A DNA stretch of 64,000 bases, from positions 1-64,000 of the forward strand of contig WXFD01000006.1 in the NCBI GenBank assembly GCA_009877105.1, read 5' to 3'. The notes under the pieces were generated by a model. It saw only the letters and a program-made list of their open reading frames with translations. It was not told the origin of the DNA and did no database searches. Shown one piece after another: positions 47,921 through 58,071 of the stretch. Numbering within the stretch: position 1 is the stretch's first letter; each line of letters begins with the position of its first letter. This stretch comes from Bacteroidales bacterium (GTDB lineage: Bacteria > Bacteroidota > Bacteroidia > Bacteroidales > VadinHA17). Position numbers and translations under genes: made by a program.

Positions 47921-48250
47921 ACCTGCACCAGAAGTTTATCTCATTCATTCTCACATGAACAGCTGCGGATTTCAGCTTCACGCCCGGTATATCAACGGAT
48001 GAATGCGATAATCCGGTCGGATTCAGCATTTGAATTGATCCTGCTCTTTCCCTGGATCCCGGATTTTTCGGTCCGATAATTGCTGTTATCAGGTCATCAG
48101 AATAACTTAACTTTAACTACCATGTTTTTCAAGTTTTTTCTAAATCATAACGCTTTAAAAAGCAAAAGGCATACGCAAAACTGCGAGGATGTGCGGAACT
48201 TTTTTCCTTTCCGGGCAGTAATGCAGTTCACAAATCAAAACAGATTACGG
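47921..48250. other. Spacer before the DUF4139 gene
   Basis: 330 bp. The frame of the next gene is open here back to 48080, but the reading is not protein-like. No hairpin with a T tail and no clear promoter; TAACTTTA at about 48107-48114 is one base off a -7 element. Confidence 0.4.
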
Positions 48251-49873
48251 ATGAAAGAACTTGTATCTGGATTGATGATTTTCTTGGCAGGTTTTTCAAT
48301 TCTGAGAGCTGAGAATGAAACCGACCTCAGGGCGCCGCTAACACATGTGACAGTATTTGCCGATCGTGCCCTGCTGAGCCATGAAGCTCCGGTTGAACTT
48401 GCTTCGGGCAAAACCATACTGAAACTGGGAGGACTCTCTCCTTATATTGATCCGCAAAGTATCCAGGTAAAAGGGTACGGCAATTTCGTTATCCTTGCCG
48501 TCAATCATCAGAATAATTACCTGAGCAACCTTGAGGATATTCCGGAGGTAAAAAGTATCCGTAATCAGATTGAGACACTCCAGCTTAAAGTTGAGGATGA
48601 AAAGGCAGCCATAGGGGTTCTTAAGGAAAAGGAAGCCTTTCTTGTTGCCAACCGTGCAATTCTTATAAAGGAGACAACATATTCAATCGAACAGATGAAA
48701 AACATCATGGATCTGTTCACCAGCAATATGGATCAGGTGACAACATTAATTCTCAGGAAAAACAGGCTGATCAGTGATTATGAGAAACAGATTGCAGTCC
48801 TGCAGCAGCAAATTTCCGACCGGTTCGGAAAGAAGAATCTTCCTTCAGGGGAGATCTCAGTTACGGTGACCGCAGAAAAACCCGCCGCAGCAAGGATAAG
48901 CTGCAGCTACGTCGTAACCAACGCCGGCTGGTTCCCGTCTTACGACATCAGGGTTGACAACATTACCAGGCCCGTAACCATTTATTATAAAGCAAATGTT
49001 TATCAGAATACCGGGGTGCCATGGAAGGATGTGAAACTAAGCTTTTCGAACGCCACCCCGTGGATCTCAGGCAATGTTCCCAGGCTCGACACGTGGTTTA
49101 TTGACTATTACACTCCCTTGCCCGCTGCTCCCGTAACCAGGAGTATTGGTTACAGCCAGGCAAAAAGGAAAACAGATGACGCAGCCGGACTGGTAACACT
49201 GGAATCACGTGCCGAACTTAATGCTGCCGAAGCAATGCCAGTTATGGTTCAGCAACAAACCGGTGAAACGACGGTCACCTTCGATGTTTCGGTTCCATAT
49301 TCCATCCTCTCAGATGGAAAGATACAGACGATTGAAATCCAGCGAACCTCATCCCCCGCTGAATACAGGTATTTCACCATTCCCAAGCTGTCTTCAGGGG
49401 CTTACCTGACCGGTAACATCACCGACTGGGCAAAACAGGGGCTTATAGGGGGTGAAGCAACCCTGTACTTTGACAATGCCTATGTCGGCAAATCATACCT
49501 CGATGCCAATCAGTTGAAAGACACAATGATGATTTCACTCGGCACGGATAACAGCATTCTGGTAAAAAGGGAGAAGAGGCAGGCATATACCAGTAAAAAA
49601 ATTCTGGGCTCAAATAAAACGGAAACATATTCATTTGAAATAAGCATCAGGAACAATAAACCGACCACGATAAGGATCACCGTTAATGACCAGATCCCGG
49701 TTTCTTCCAACAGCGGGATAGAGGTTGATGCAATAGAGCTTTCAAAGGGAAAGTATAACAGGCAGACGGGTGAGGTTAAATGGGACCTTGAAATCAAGCC
49801 CCAGGAAACCCGTCAGCTGATCCTCACCTATTCTGTTAAGTACCCGAAGGATAAAACAGTGATCCTTGAATGA
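48251..49873 (+). CDS. DUF4139 / MuiA-like secreted protein
   Basis: 540 residues from the ATG at 48251, which opens a signal peptide (MKELVSGLMIFLAGFSILRA). DUF4140-type N-terminal domain (APLTHVTVFADRALLSHEAPVELASGKTILKLGGLSPYIDPQSIQVKG), a coiled coil at about residues 95-185, and the DUF4139 domain from about 215 to the end (YYKANVYQNTGVPWKDVKLSFSNATP; final RQLILTYSVKYPKDKTVILE). The family name comes from a mucoidy inhibitor; the molecular role is unknown. The protein likely lies in the periplasm. Confidence 0.88.
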   Translation: MKELVSGLMIFLAGFSILRAENETDLRAPLTHVTVFADRALLSHEAPVELASGKTILKLGGLSPYIDPQSIQVKGYGNFVILAVNHQNNYLSNLEDIPEVKSIRNQIETLQLKVEDEKAAIGVLKEKEAFLVANRAILIKETTYSIEQMKNIMDLFTSNMDQVTTLILRKNRLISDYEKQIAVLQQQISDRFGKKNLPSGEISVTVTAEKPAAARISCSYVVTNAGWFPSYDIRVDNITRPVTIYYKANVYQNTGVPWKDVKLSFSNATPWISGNVPRLDTWFIDYYTPLPAAPVTRSIGYSQAKRKTDDAAGLVTLESRAELNAAEAMPVMVQQQTGETTVTFDVSVPYSILSDGKIQTIEIQRTSSPAEYRYFTIPKLSSGAYLTGNITDWAKQGLIGGEATLYFDNAYVGKSYLDANQLKDTMMISLGTDNSILVKREKRQAYTSKKILGSNKTETYSFEISIRNNKPTTIRITVNDQIPVSSNSGIEVDAIELSKGKYNRQTGEVKWDLEIKPQETRQLILTYSVKYPKDKTVILE

Positions 49874-49996
49874 TCGGAATCTGGTCCGCCTCCTCATGAC
49901 GTGGGACCGGCAGACAATAAGACAAATCGCTGACATGCTGATTGCCTGGTTGCCGGAAGGCACACAGGTCAGTTTAATATTCAATATTGACTACCC

Positions 49997-50371
49997 ATGA
50001 AGATTCTTGGAAACATCATCTGGCTTATATCAGGAGGAATAATCATAGTTGTTGAATACTTCATCGGCAGTCTTATACTGATGCTGACCATAATAGGGAT
50101 TCCCTTCGGCCTGCAGACACTTAAGATCTCATCTCTTTTAATATGGCCCTTTGGCAGGAAAAGCCGGATTAAGGAAAGGGCTTCGGGATGTCTTTATATT
50201 TTCATGAATGTAGTCTGGCTCCTGTGCGGGGGTATCTGGATTGCGGCAACACATGCTTTTTTCGGCATTTTACTTTGCATCACAATAATAGGGATTCCGT
50301 TCGGAATGCAGCACTTCAAGCTTACTGAATTGGCTCTGAGTCCGTTCGGACGTGACATCGAAAGAATCTAG
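49997..50371 (+). CDS. YccF-family inner-membrane protein
   Basis: 124 residues made of two similar halves, each with NIIWL(I/C)SGG or NVVWLLCGG followed by two membrane segments and the phrase TIIGIPFGLQ / TIIGIPFGMQ, then PFG. This is the YccF plan. Function is unknown; the family is sometimes linked to ion channels, without direct support here. It stands alone between the DUF4139 and thiL genes. Confidence 0.9.
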   Translation: MKILGNIIWLISGGIIIVVEYFIGSLILMLTIIGIPFGLQTLKISSLLIWPFGRKSRIKERASGCLYIFMNVVWLLCGGIWIAATHAFFGILLCITIIGIPFGMQHFKLTELALSPFGRDIERI

Positions 50372-50507
50372 AAAACCAGGGAAAAGGGTATTGCGAATAG
50401 GAAAATGTTATTGCTGAAATGGGTACTTTAGCTTAATCCGGAAAAAGATCATGATCCTGATCGCAAATTTGTCTGGCTGGTCATACGCATACAAAAAACC
50501 TTGATGA

Positions 50508-51545
50508 ATGAATGATCCTGAAAGCAGAGACACACCGATTGAAAGACTTGGAAAGTTTGGTCTGATAGACCGGCTTTGTGCTGGTGCAGGAAAAATCAAT
50601 CCCGGTACAGTAAAAGGCCCGGGTGATGATGCATGCATAATTGACACCGGTAACAGCCTGACGTTAGTATCTTCTGATCTGCTAATGGAGGGAATACATT
50701 TCAACCTGGTATACACCCCTGTAAAACATCTTGGCTATAAGGCTGTAATAAGGGGTATCTCCGATATTTTCGCCATGAATGGACGACCTGGCCAGATCCT
50801 GGTATCTCTTGGCATCAGCTCACGGTTCTCCGTTGAGCAGATAGATTCACTCTATGAAGGAATATACCTTGCATGCAAAAGATACAACATTGATCTTGCC
50901 GGAGGAGATACATCCAGCTCCCTTACCGGGCTCACTATTGGTATTACTTCAATAGGTACGGTTGACAGGGAATCCATAACAGCCCGGGACGGAGCAGGGC
51001 CGAATGATCTTGTTTGCGTTACGGGAGATCTGGGAGCTGCATATATGGGCCTGCAGGTTCTTGAAAGGGAAGGCCGGTTATTTGGAATGGATAAAAGTTT
51101 CAAACCCGATCTGACCGGTTATGAGTACATTATCGAAAGGCAGCTTAAGCCGGAATTTCCTGTTGATGTTCTTGAACAGCTCAGGGAAAAAGAAATCCTT
51201 CCAACGTCAATGATAGATATTTCTGACGGGCTTGCTTCCGACATATTGCATATCTGCAAATCGTCAGGAACCGGATGTCGCCTGTATTATGAAAAAATCC
51301 CAATAGACACTGAAACTTTCAATACAGCCGAAGAATTTGGTATCGATCCGGTTGTTGCCGCTTTAAATGGCGGGGATGATTATGAGCTTCTTTTCACCTC
51401 TCCGCCGGCAAACTATTCAAGGATTATGGAATTGAAAGATGTGCGGATCATCGGTCATCTCACGGCTCCTGAACAGGGAAATATGCTCATTTCTCCCGAG
51501 GGTACCGCGGTCGAACTGAAGGCACAGGGTTGGAACAAGCTGTGA
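50508..51545 (+). CDS. thiL: Thiamine-monophosphate kinase
   Basis: 345 residues. Motifs: GPGDDACIIDTGNSLTLVSSDLLMEGIHF, with the metal-binding acids, RGISDIFAMNGRPGQILVSLGI, LAGGDTSSS, and DISDGLASDI, as in ThiL/PurM-fold kinases. It makes thiamine diphosphate from thiamine phosphate. It converges on lpxA with a 7-bp spacer. Confidence 0.95.
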   Translation: MNDPESRDTPIERLGKFGLIDRLCAGAGKINPGTVKGPGDDACIIDTGNSLTLVSSDLLMEGIHFNLVYTPVKHLGYKAVIRGISDIFAMNGRPGQILVSLGISSRFSVEQIDSLYEGIYLACKRYNIDLAGGDTSSSLTGLTIGITSIGTVDRESITARDGAGPNDLVCVTGDLGAAYMGLQVLEREGRLFGMDKSFKPDLTGYEYIIERQLKPEFPVDVLEQLREKEILPTSMIDISDGLASDILHICKSSGTGCRLYYEKIPIDTETFNTAEEFGIDPVVAALNGGDDYELLFTSPPANYSRIMELKDVRIIGHLTAPEQGNMLISPEGTAVELKAQGWNKL

Positions 51546-51552
51546 TGTACTG

Positions 51553-52326
51553 CTAACCTGCCCTGATAACTCCCCTTTCCGACTTTCCGATAAATTCAAG
51601 GATGTAATCCCTGTCGGGTGAGGCATCGAAGTTTTCCCTGATATATTCAAGTGCTTTGGAAATATTCATTCCTTTCTGGTAGAGTGCCCTGAAAATATTG
51701 TGGATTGTGTCGATTCTTTCCTTTTCGAATCCTCTCCTTGTAAGACCCACTGTATTTAAACCAAGGTATCTGAGGGGATCACGATCAGCTTTGACATATG
51801 GTGGCACATCAATCCTTACCTTTGCCCCGCCGCCAATCATTACATGAGCGCCAATCCGGACGAACTGATGTACCAGCGTACCTGCGCTCAGGATTGCCCA
51901 GTCGTCAACTTTCACCTCTCCTGCCAGGCCTGTGCCGTTACCCAGGAGGCAATAATCACCGACCCTGCAGTCGTGTCCTACGTGGGCATTGATCATAATC
52001 AGGCAATTACTGCCAACAAGAGTTTTTCCTGCGGCAACTGTTCCCCTGTTCACCGTGGCGCCTTCCCTGACGGTTGTATTGTCGCCCAGTTCAGCAGTGG
52101 TTTCCTCCCCTTTGAATTTCATGTCCTGGGGAATTCCCGAGATCACTGCGCCCGGAAAGATTTTACAATTCCGGCCAATTCTTGCGCCATCGAAAACTGT
52201 TGCACTGGGGCCGATCCAGGAGTCATCTCCAATTGATACATTTCCGGAAATATAAGCAAATGGTTCAACAACAACATTTTCTCCAAGAATCGCATCAGGG
52301 TGGACGAAAGCCAAATTTGAAATCAT
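51553..52326 (-). CDS. lpxA: UDP-GlcNAc O-acyltransferase
   Basis: 257 residues of left-handed beta-helix hexapeptide repeats (NLAFVHPDAILGENVVVEPFAYI start), with HVGHDCRVGDYCLLGNG carrying the catalytic His and the helical C-terminus (GFEKERIDTIHNIFRALYQKGMNISKAL). First step of lipid A synthesis. It is 6 bp after the lpxC/fabZ gene. Confidence 0.96.
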   Translation of the reverse strand: MISNLAFVHPDAILGENVVVEPFAYISGNVSIGDDSWIGPSATVFDGARIGRNCKIFPGAVISGIPQDMKFKGEETTAELGDNTTVREGATVNRGTVAAGKTLVGSNCLIMINAHVGHDCRVGDYCLLGNGTGLAGEVKVDDWAILSAGTLVHQFVRIGAHVMIGGGAKVRIDVPPYVKADRDPLRYLGLNTVGLTRRGFEKERIDTIHNIFRALYQKGMNISKALEYIRENFDASPDRDYILEFIGKSERGVIRAG

Positions 52327-52332
52327 GTTCAG

Positions 52333-53727
52333 CTATTTGTTTTTTATTACCTGGGCCATCATTTCCCCCTCCACAACCAGGTGATTTCCCACAAATGCCT
52401 GTCCGTACATGGCCACTATCCCTCTTCTCAGAGGTTCAATCAGTTCCATTTTCAGTATCAGGGTATCGCCAGGTACTACCTTGTGTTTAAATTTAAGTTT
52501 GTCGATTTTCACAAAATAGGTGGAATATCTTTCCGGTTCGTCAACCCTGCTCAGAACAAGCAACCCCCCCGACTGTGCAAGAGCCTCAACCAGAAGAACG
52601 CCCGGCATTACTGGTTCCCCGGGGAAATGGCCCTGAAAGAACGGTTCATTGATTGTAACACTTTTTACACCCACAACTGTGTTGTCATCGAGTGAGATTA
52701 TCTTGTCAACGAGCAAAAACGGGTATCTGTGAGGTAATCTTTTCTTGATATCCTCAGTATTATATACAGGCGGGACCGAAGGGTCATAAACCGGAATGTT
52801 CAGACTGGTTTGCGACTTCTTTATTTCCTGTCTGATAAGTTTTGCCAGTCGGGTATTGGCATAATGTCCGGGGCGGGTAGCAACAACCTTTCCCTTTATT
52901 GGCTGCCCTGCAAGAGCAAGATCTCCAAGCACGTCCATCAGTTTGTGCCGGGCTGGTTCATTGGGGTAGAAAAGCTCAGTATTGTTCAGAATACCCGCTG
53001 TGTGCTTGTTTATACCGGGTCTGTTAAAAATCCGTGCCAGTCTGTCAATTTCCGACTGTTCAACTTCTTTTTCCAGGATGACCACTGCGTTGTCGAGGTC
53101 CCCGCCCTTGATCAAACCCATCTTATGGAGCGGCTCAAGCTCATGAAAGAACACGAATGTGCGGCTTTTGCTTATTTCCTGCTCAAAATCATCGATTGAA
53201 TCAAGAATCGCATATTGATTGCCAAGGATTTTTGAATTATAGTCGATCAGAACATTGATACTCAGATGATCATCAGGATACACGATCAGGTCGACACCAT
53301 GTTCCTCGTCGGAGTAGGTAATTTTCTGCTTTACCCTGAAATAATTCCTTTCATCCTTCTGTTCAACAAAGCCGGCAGATTTCAGCGCTTGAGTGAATTT
53401 CCAGGCGGATCCGCCCATTATTGGAGCTTCGGGTCCGTCGAGCTCGATAAGTGCATTATCTATTCTCAAGCCATAAAGTGCAGCTAGCACATGTTCAATA
53501 GTTGATACAGAAGCATTGTTTTGCACCAGTGTGGTCCCCCTGGATGTTTCAGTTACATGATCGGCCAGGGCATCAATTAACGGTGCACCCGGAAGGTCGG
53601 TGCGGCAGAATTTATAGCCGTGATTTGCCGGTGCCGGCCTGAATGTGATATTTACATCTATTCCGCTGTGTAACCCTTTGCCTTTCAGGCTGACTGTATT
53701 TGCAATGGTCCTTTGCTTTTCACTCAT
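52333..53727 (-). CDS. lpxC/fabZ: Bifunctional LpxC / FabZ fusion
   Basis: 464 residues from the ATG at 53727. Residues 1 to about 305 are the LpxC deacetylase: STIEHVLAALYGLRIDNALIELDGPEAPIMGGSAW with the first zinc His, and RHKLMDVLGDLALAGQPI with the second zinc His and Asp. Residues about 320-464 are the FabZ dehydratase hot-dog domain: IKKRLPHRYPFLLVDKI with the catalytic His, and FFQGHFPGEPVMPGVLLVEALAQ. The two join lipid A and fatty acid synthesis. The fusion is standard in this phylum. Confidence 0.96.
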   Translation of the reverse strand: MSEKQRTIANTVSLKGKGLHSGIDVNITFRPAPANHGYKFCRTDLPGAPLIDALADHVTETSRGTTLVQNNASVSTIEHVLAALYGLRIDNALIELDGPEAPIMGGSAWKFTQALKSAGFVEQKDERNYFRVKQKITYSDEEHGVDLIVYPDDHLSINVLIDYNSKILGNQYAILDSIDDFEQEISKSRTFVFFHELEPLHKMGLIKGGDLDNAVVILEKEVEQSEIDRLARIFNRPGINKHTAGILNNTELFYPNEPARHKLMDVLGDLALAGQPIKGKVVATRPGHYANTRLAKLIRQEIKKSQTSLNIPVYDPSVPPVYNTEDIKKRLPHRYPFLLVDKIISLDDNTVVGVKSVTINEPFFQGHFPGEPVMPGVLLVEALAQSGGLLVLSRVDEPERYSTYFVKIDKLKFKHKVVPGDTLILKMELIEPLRRGIVAMYGQAFVGNHLVVEGEMMAQVIKNK

Positions 53728-53799
53728 GTCGGAAGGAATCGTTTCTAATTTTTCAGGGTACAAAAAAATCAAAAAAAACCGAACAATCCAAAAGGATAA

Positions 53800-54840
53800 T
53801 TACCTGGACTTCTTCAGGGATTCTATTTCCTTTTCCAGCTGTGCGATTGATGATCGCATCTCGGGCAGTTTACGGAAAATAACGGCGCTTTTAAGAAATT
53901 CACGATGGTCAATTGCAGGAGTTCCCAGAATAGTGGTGTTCATCTGCCTGACTTCGCCGGAGACACCTGCTTTAGCCCCTATTCTGGTTCCGTCAGCAAT
54001 TTTGATATGACCCACAACGCCAACCTGTCCGGCAAACATGCAATTCCTTCCGATCTTGGTTGAACCTGCAACGCCTGTCTGTCCGGCCATAACTGTATTT
54101 TCACCTATTTCAACATTATGTCCGATCTGTATAAGATTATCCAGCTTTACACCCTTGTGTATTATGGTTGAACCCATGGTCGCCCTGTCAATGGCAACAT
54201 TGGCTCCAATTTCCACGTGATCCTCGATAATTACATTGCCTATCTGGGGTATTTTCATGAATTCACTTTCCGATTGGGGAGCAAATCCGAAACCGTCACT
54301 CCCGATTACTGTTCCCGCATGGATGACACAACCTTCACCTACAATACAGTCGTGATATATTTTAACCCCTGCAAATATGGTGCTGTTGTTTCCAATACTG
54401 GTCCCGTCTCCTATATAAGCATGTGGATAAACCGAGCATCCGTCGCCTATGCTGCAATTAGAACCCACATATACATATGCCCCGATATATAGGTCCTGGC
54501 CGAGCCTGACACCTTCTTCTATTATAGCAGTGGGATGTATTCCCTTCTTCCGGGGCCGGGCCTGATCGACCATCCTGAGCAATGAGGCAAAGGCATCATA
54601 TGCATTATCGACCCTGATAAGGGTGGCTTCAATCGGCGATGTCGCAACAAAATCCTTATTGACAAGCACAATTGAAGATTTTGTTGAATAAATAAAATGT
54701 TCATACTTGGGATTTGCCAGGAAAGAAAGGGCTCCCGGATATCCCTCCTCAATTTTTGCCAGGGTGCTTACTTTGATCTCCGGGTTTCCATCAACTGTTC
54801 CTCCGAGGAATCCTGCTATTGTTTCCGCATTTAATTCCAT
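53800..54840 (-). CDS. lpxD: UDP-3-O-acylglucosamine N-acyltransferase
   Basis: 346 residues from the ATG at 54840 ([22 protein letters not shown]); the frame is open to 54918 but overlaps the preceding gene. An N-terminal uridine-binding domain precedes the hexapeptide beta-helix ([25 protein letters not shown]...), with the catalytic His in [16 protein letters not shown], and a helical C-terminus. Third acyl step of lipid A. It follows the HD gene by 10 bp and precedes lpxC/fabZ by 72 bp. Confidence 0.95.
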   Translation of the reverse strand: MELNAETIAGFLGGTVDGNPEIKVSTLAKIEEGYPGALSFLANPKYEHFIYSTKSSIVLVNKDFVATSPIEATLIRVDNAYDAFASLLRMVDQARPRKKGIHPTAIIEEGVRLGQDLYIGAYVYVGSNCSIGDGCSVYPHAYIGDGTSIGNNSTIFAGVKIYHDCIVGEGCVIHAGTVIGSDGFGFAPQSESEFMKIPQIGNVIIEDHVEIGANVAIDRATMGSTIIHKGVKLDNLIQIGHNVEIGENTVMAGQTGVAGSTKIGRNCMFAGQVGVVGHIKIADGTRIGAKAGVSGEVRQMNTTILGTPAIDHREFLKSAVIFRKLPEMRSSIAQLEKEIESLKKSR

Positions 54841-54850
54841 AATATTTCTT

Positions 54851-56104
54851 TTATCTGCATTCTTTGGGATAACACAGGAAGTATTTTGTATTTCTGCCTG
54901 AAAACAGGCTATGTTCAAAAATATCTGAAACGGTAGTAATATCGGCGGTATTTCCGTTTTTTAACAAAATCCTTACGCCGGGTCCTTCCGTTACATATGT
55001 TAGGTTTGAAACGGTTCCTGTAAAAACATAATTACTTACCTGTTCATGATCAATATCCAGAATCCGGCAGGCTTTCCCGGCAAGTGCGCTGAGCCTCTCT
55101 TCCGGAAAAGGATTATTCTCCATTTCAACAGCATAGAGGTTGCGGGTTAGCAAACGCCGTGACAGATCGGAAAGAACCCGGTCAGAGCTGTCGACCCAGT
55201 ATTTGATCGATGAATAAATATCAGAATCATCAAGTCTTGTGAAATTGAACGCGACGATTCCGGGTGTAAACAATCCGTCAGTTCCGAGATCGGAGGGTCC
55301 GATATTGTTACGAAGAAAAAATCTGAGCGAGGGTGTGGCGTACAGATCACCTCCTGAAGCGGCGGTCTCCTTGGCCCGCTTGAGTATTTTAATCAGAAGA
55401 TTCTCCGACGCCAGTACGGTTTTATGCATATAAACCTGCCAGTACATCAGCCGGCGGGCTATCAGAAACTTTTCAAGCGAGTAAATACCTTTCTCATCTA
55501 TTACCAGTTCATCGTCTGCAACATTTAGCATCCTGATTATTCTGTCTGATCCAACCGAGCCCTCTATTACCCCGGTAAAGAATGAATCCCGCCTGAGGTA
55601 ATCAAGTCGATCCATATCAATCTGACTTGCAATAAGATCGTGCAAAAACTTCCTTTCGTAATCACCCCGGAAAATATCAATGGCCAGGGATAACCGCCCA
55701 TCGAACTCCTCGTTAAGCTTATTCATCAGCAGAAGCGACATATCCTCATGGGTTATTCCACTGACAAGCGATTTCTCAAGAGTGTGGGAAAACGGTCCGT
55801 GCCCTATATCATGGAGAAGAATTGCTGCAAGTGTGGCTTCTTCTTCTTCGGGAGTAATCAGAATATCCTTGCTCCTGAGTGTCCTTATTGCATTTTCCAT
55901 GAGATGGAGCGCTCCCAGGCAGTGCTGGAACCTGCTGTGGCAGGCACCCGGGTAAACGAAGCTCGTAAGCCCAAGTTGCTTTATGTTTCTTAATCGCTGA
56001 AACCAGGGATGTTCAATCAGGTCATAGATCAGTTCGCTGGGTATGCCAATAAATCCATAAACCGGATCATTGATTATTTTTCTCTTGTTTTTAGTATAGG
56101 CCAC
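54851..56104 (-). CDS. HD-domain phosphohydrolase (dGTPase-like)
   Basis: 417 residues. N-terminus [35 protein letters not shown] is typical of the SAMHD1-like/YwfO branch. Metal ligands: His in [13 protein letters not shown], the HD pair in [15 protein letters not shown], and D in [17 protein letters not shown]. It probably hydrolyses (deoxy)nucleoside triphosphates; the substrate is not certain. It is first of the lpx operon in many Bacteroidota. Confidence 0.9.
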   Translation of the reverse strand: MAYTKNKRKIINDPVYGFIGIPSELIYDLIEHPWFQRLRNIKQLGLTSFVYPGACHSRFQHCLGALHLMENAIRTLRSKDILITPEEEEATLAAILLHDIGHGPFSHTLEKSLVSGITHEDMSLLLMNKLNEEFDGRLSLAIDIFRGDYERKFLHDLIASQIDMDRLDYLRRDSFFTGVIEGSVGSDRIIRMLNVADDELVIDEKGIYSLEKFLIARRLMYWQVYMHKTVLASENLLIKILKRAKETAASGGDLYATPSLRFFLRNNIGPSDLGTDGLFTPGIVAFNFTRLDDSDIYSSIKYWVDSSDRVLSDLSRRLLTRNLYAVEMENNPFPEERLSALAGKACRILDIDHEQVSNYVFTGTVSNLTYVTEGPGVRILLKNGNTADITTVSDIFEHSLFSGRNTKYFLCYPKECR

Positions 56105-56122
56105 CCGAAAATTCTTTGGCTA

Positions 56123-56152
56123 CAAATTTATGAATTTGTTTGTCACTGCAAA
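56123..56152 (-). promoter_or_regulatory. Promoter of the HD-lpxD-lpxC/fabZ-lpxA operon
   Basis: On the minus strand TTTG (56152-56149), 18 bases, then TAAATTTG (56130-56123). It fits TTTG-N18/19-TAnnTTTG and lies 18 bp before the HD gene ATG. Confidence 0.6.
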
Positions 56153-56194
56153 TATGATTGACAATGATCCCTGTTTAACATTTCCGGTTGTTAT

Positions 56195-57136
56195 TCATTC
56201 AAACGGATGTTCGCGGCTGAAATCCGGTCTGTAGTTCCCATGGCTCTCCAAACCCTGGAACCATCCGTTACGGAATCCAAGTTCCCCGGCATATTTAGCA
56301 ACGGCAGAATATTCGGAGGCGTAAAGCGACCTTCCAAGATCAGGATGATGCCTCACAGCAGGAACCGGATGGTACTGGGACATTAGCGATATGTGAATGC
56401 CTCTCGAAACATCACGGGCAAGCCTCTCCAGTAATTCCATGCTGTCATCAGCATGACCGGGCAGCACGAGATGGCGTACAATCAGTCCGTTTTCAGCCCT
56501 GCCTTCCGAATCTGTGATCAATACCGATCCTTTCTGGAAATACATCTCCCTGATTGCATTCATAGCCGTTTCAGGATAATCCGGCGCACCTGAAAATTCT
56601 TCTGCAGAATTAGGATCAATATATTTTAAGTCGGGCAGGTAAACATCAATCAACCCCTCAAGACTGCTGATAGTTGACTTCCTGTCATAGCCGTTTGTAT
56701 TGAACACTGTTACCGGCCTGTATCCCTTTGCATGCAGGCCGCGGATAATAGCTTTGACCTGGGGAATGACGTGTGATGGGGAAACAAAGCCCACTGCTTT
56801 TACTCCTCCTTTTAACAGGGCTGCAATTCTATCAAGAACTTCATCATAACCGGGTGATTTTATCCTGATCCTTCTGCATGGATTGCTTATCTCATAATTC
56901 TGGCAGTAAATGCAGCGGAGATTGCATCCTGAAAAGAAAATATTACATATTCCTTCCGGACCGCTTATCGCCGGCTCCTCGCCCCTGTGAATACAAATGG
57001 AAGCCACGTTCATTCCAGCATCTGATTTGCAATAGCCTGTACCGCCTCCGAACCTGTTTACGCCACATTCGCGCGGACATAAGGTGCATTCTGAAAGCAG
57101 TCTGATTTCCTCTCCCGTATAGTAATGAAAGTCCAT
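56195..57136 (-). CDS. Radical SAM protein of the PflA/AmmeMemoRadiSam-like type
   Basis: 313 residues. A first Cys cluster, CTLCPRECGVNR...GYCKSDAG (residues about 17-41), precedes the radical SAM core with CNLRCIYCQN (4Fe-4S and SAM binding). The core goes on with FVSPSHVIPQVKAIIRGLHAKG and VFNTNGYDRKSTI; the C-terminus is HHPDLGRSLYASEYSAVAKYAGELGFRNGWFQGLESHGNY. Such proteins activate glycyl-radical enzymes or modify other targets; no partner is encoded next to it. The product is thus named by family only. Confidence 0.85.
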   Translation of the reverse strand: MDFHYYTGEEIRLLSECTLCPRECGVNRFGGGTGYCKSDAGMNVASICIHRGEEPAISGPEGICNIFFSGCNLRCIYCQNYEISNPCRRIRIKSPGYDEVLDRIAALLKGGVKAVGFVSPSHVIPQVKAIIRGLHAKGYRPVTVFNTNGYDRKSTISSLEGLIDVYLPDLKYIDPNSAEEFSGAPDYPETAMNAIREMYFQKGSVLITDSEGRAENGLIVRHLVLPGHADDSMELLERLARDVSRGIHISLMSQYHPVPAVRHHPDLGRSLYASEYSAVAKYAGELGFRNGWFQGLESHGNYRPDFSREHPFE

Positions 57137-57500
57137 TTAAATCGTGATCAACTGCGGATGAAAGCATTAAATCATGAAAATGTATCTTTATGCCCCGCTG
57201 CATGCAACATTCCATGATAAATAGGCAACAATCCCTGCCTGGCATAAAGGAATAAAAAATTCTGCTGAAAACCATCAGGGGAAAGTCCGGGAATTCAGAT
57301 CGTCAGATAAAAACATCTTTCCTCCCAGGCCGTGTTTTTGTATGATGCTAAATATCTGCAGGTTAAATGGATAAATTAGAATCCTGGTCTATGTTACTGA
57401 TTTTCGCCAGACATAAGGAAATGGTCAGAATCAGCTAATGGACTTTCAGTGAAAATCATCATAACGGGCTAATGATGTGGCAGTTTTTTAAACTAAAAGC
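57137..57500. other. Divergent spacer before rimP
   Basis: About 360 bp without ORFs that look real. Nothing further is seen up to the rimP promoter. Confidence 0.5.
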
Positions 57501-57530
57501 TTGCAGTTTTCAAAACATTACTTACCTTTG
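57501..57530 (+). promoter_or_regulatory. Promoter of rimP-nusA-infB
   Basis: TTG at 57501-57503, 19 bases, then an exact -7 element TACCTTTG (57523-57530). Transcription would begin near 57533 and give a leader of about 67 nt. Confidence 0.6.
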
Positions 57531-57558
57531 CACCTGAAAAGAGGGGTAATTGAAACCT

Positions 57559-57580
57559 AGGGGACCGGAGTCCCCTATTT
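57559..57580 (+). promoter_or_regulatory. Terminator-like hairpin in the rimP leader (attenuator candidate)
   Basis: AGGGGAC-CGGA-GTCCCCT, a 7-bp stem with a tetraloop, is followed by ATTTTATTATCG. It lies between the promoter and the rimP ATG at 57600, so it can stop or slow the transcript of an operon that encodes NusA. A GAGGGG at 57541-57546 could pair with the CCCC side as an alternative stem. Confidence 0.5.
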
Positions 57581-57599
57581 TATTATCGTTTTTCGGAAG

Positions 57600-58052
57600 A
57601 TGATTGACAAGGATAGAATAGAAAAACTGGTCCTGGAACACATTAAGGGAAAGGAGCTTTTCCTGGTTGGCATAAAAGTAAGCAGCTCAAACAGGATAAA
57701 CGTTCTTGTTGATACCATGGAAGGCATAACCATTGATGAGTGTGCCGACCTGCATCGCCATATTGAAAGGGGACTCGACCGCAACGTCGAGGATTTTGAA
57801 CTCCAGGTATCGTCCCCAGGCCTCGATATGCCGTTTGCAGTGATTGAACAATACCGGAAGAACGAAGGGAAGAAGGTTGCGGTTTTAACACTCGACGGTG
57901 TAAAACACAGCGGGATACTTAAAAACGTTACAAATGGTGGCTTTGAGCTTACGACAGAAATTAAAGTCAGGGGAAAAGCCGGGGAAAAGAAGGATCTGAG
58001 CTTTAACTATGACCAGATCAAGTCAGTAAAGGAAATACTAATAATAAAATAA
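57600..58052 (+). CDS. rimP: Ribosome maturation factor RimP
   Basis: 150 residues with the two RimP domains: N-terminal alpha/beta part (VDTMEGITIDECADLHRHIERGLD, LQVSSPGLDMPF) and the C-terminal SH3-like barrel (KKVAVLTLDGVKHSGILKNV). It helps assemble the 30S subunit. It leads the rimP-nusA-infB operon, 19 bp before nusA. Confidence 0.95.
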   Translation: MIDKDRIEKLVLEHIKGKELFLVGIKVSSSNRINVLVDTMEGITIDECADLHRHIERGLDRNVEDFELQVSSPGLDMPFAVIEQYRKNEGKKVAVLTLDGVKHSGILKNVTNGGFELTTEIKVRGKAGEKKDLSFNYDQIKSVKEILIIK

Positions 58053-58071
58053 TTTCAAGAGGATTAACCAG

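Noticed and set aside
52333..53727. LpxC-FabZ fusion as a novelty
   Set aside because: This fusion is the normal state in Bacteroidota.
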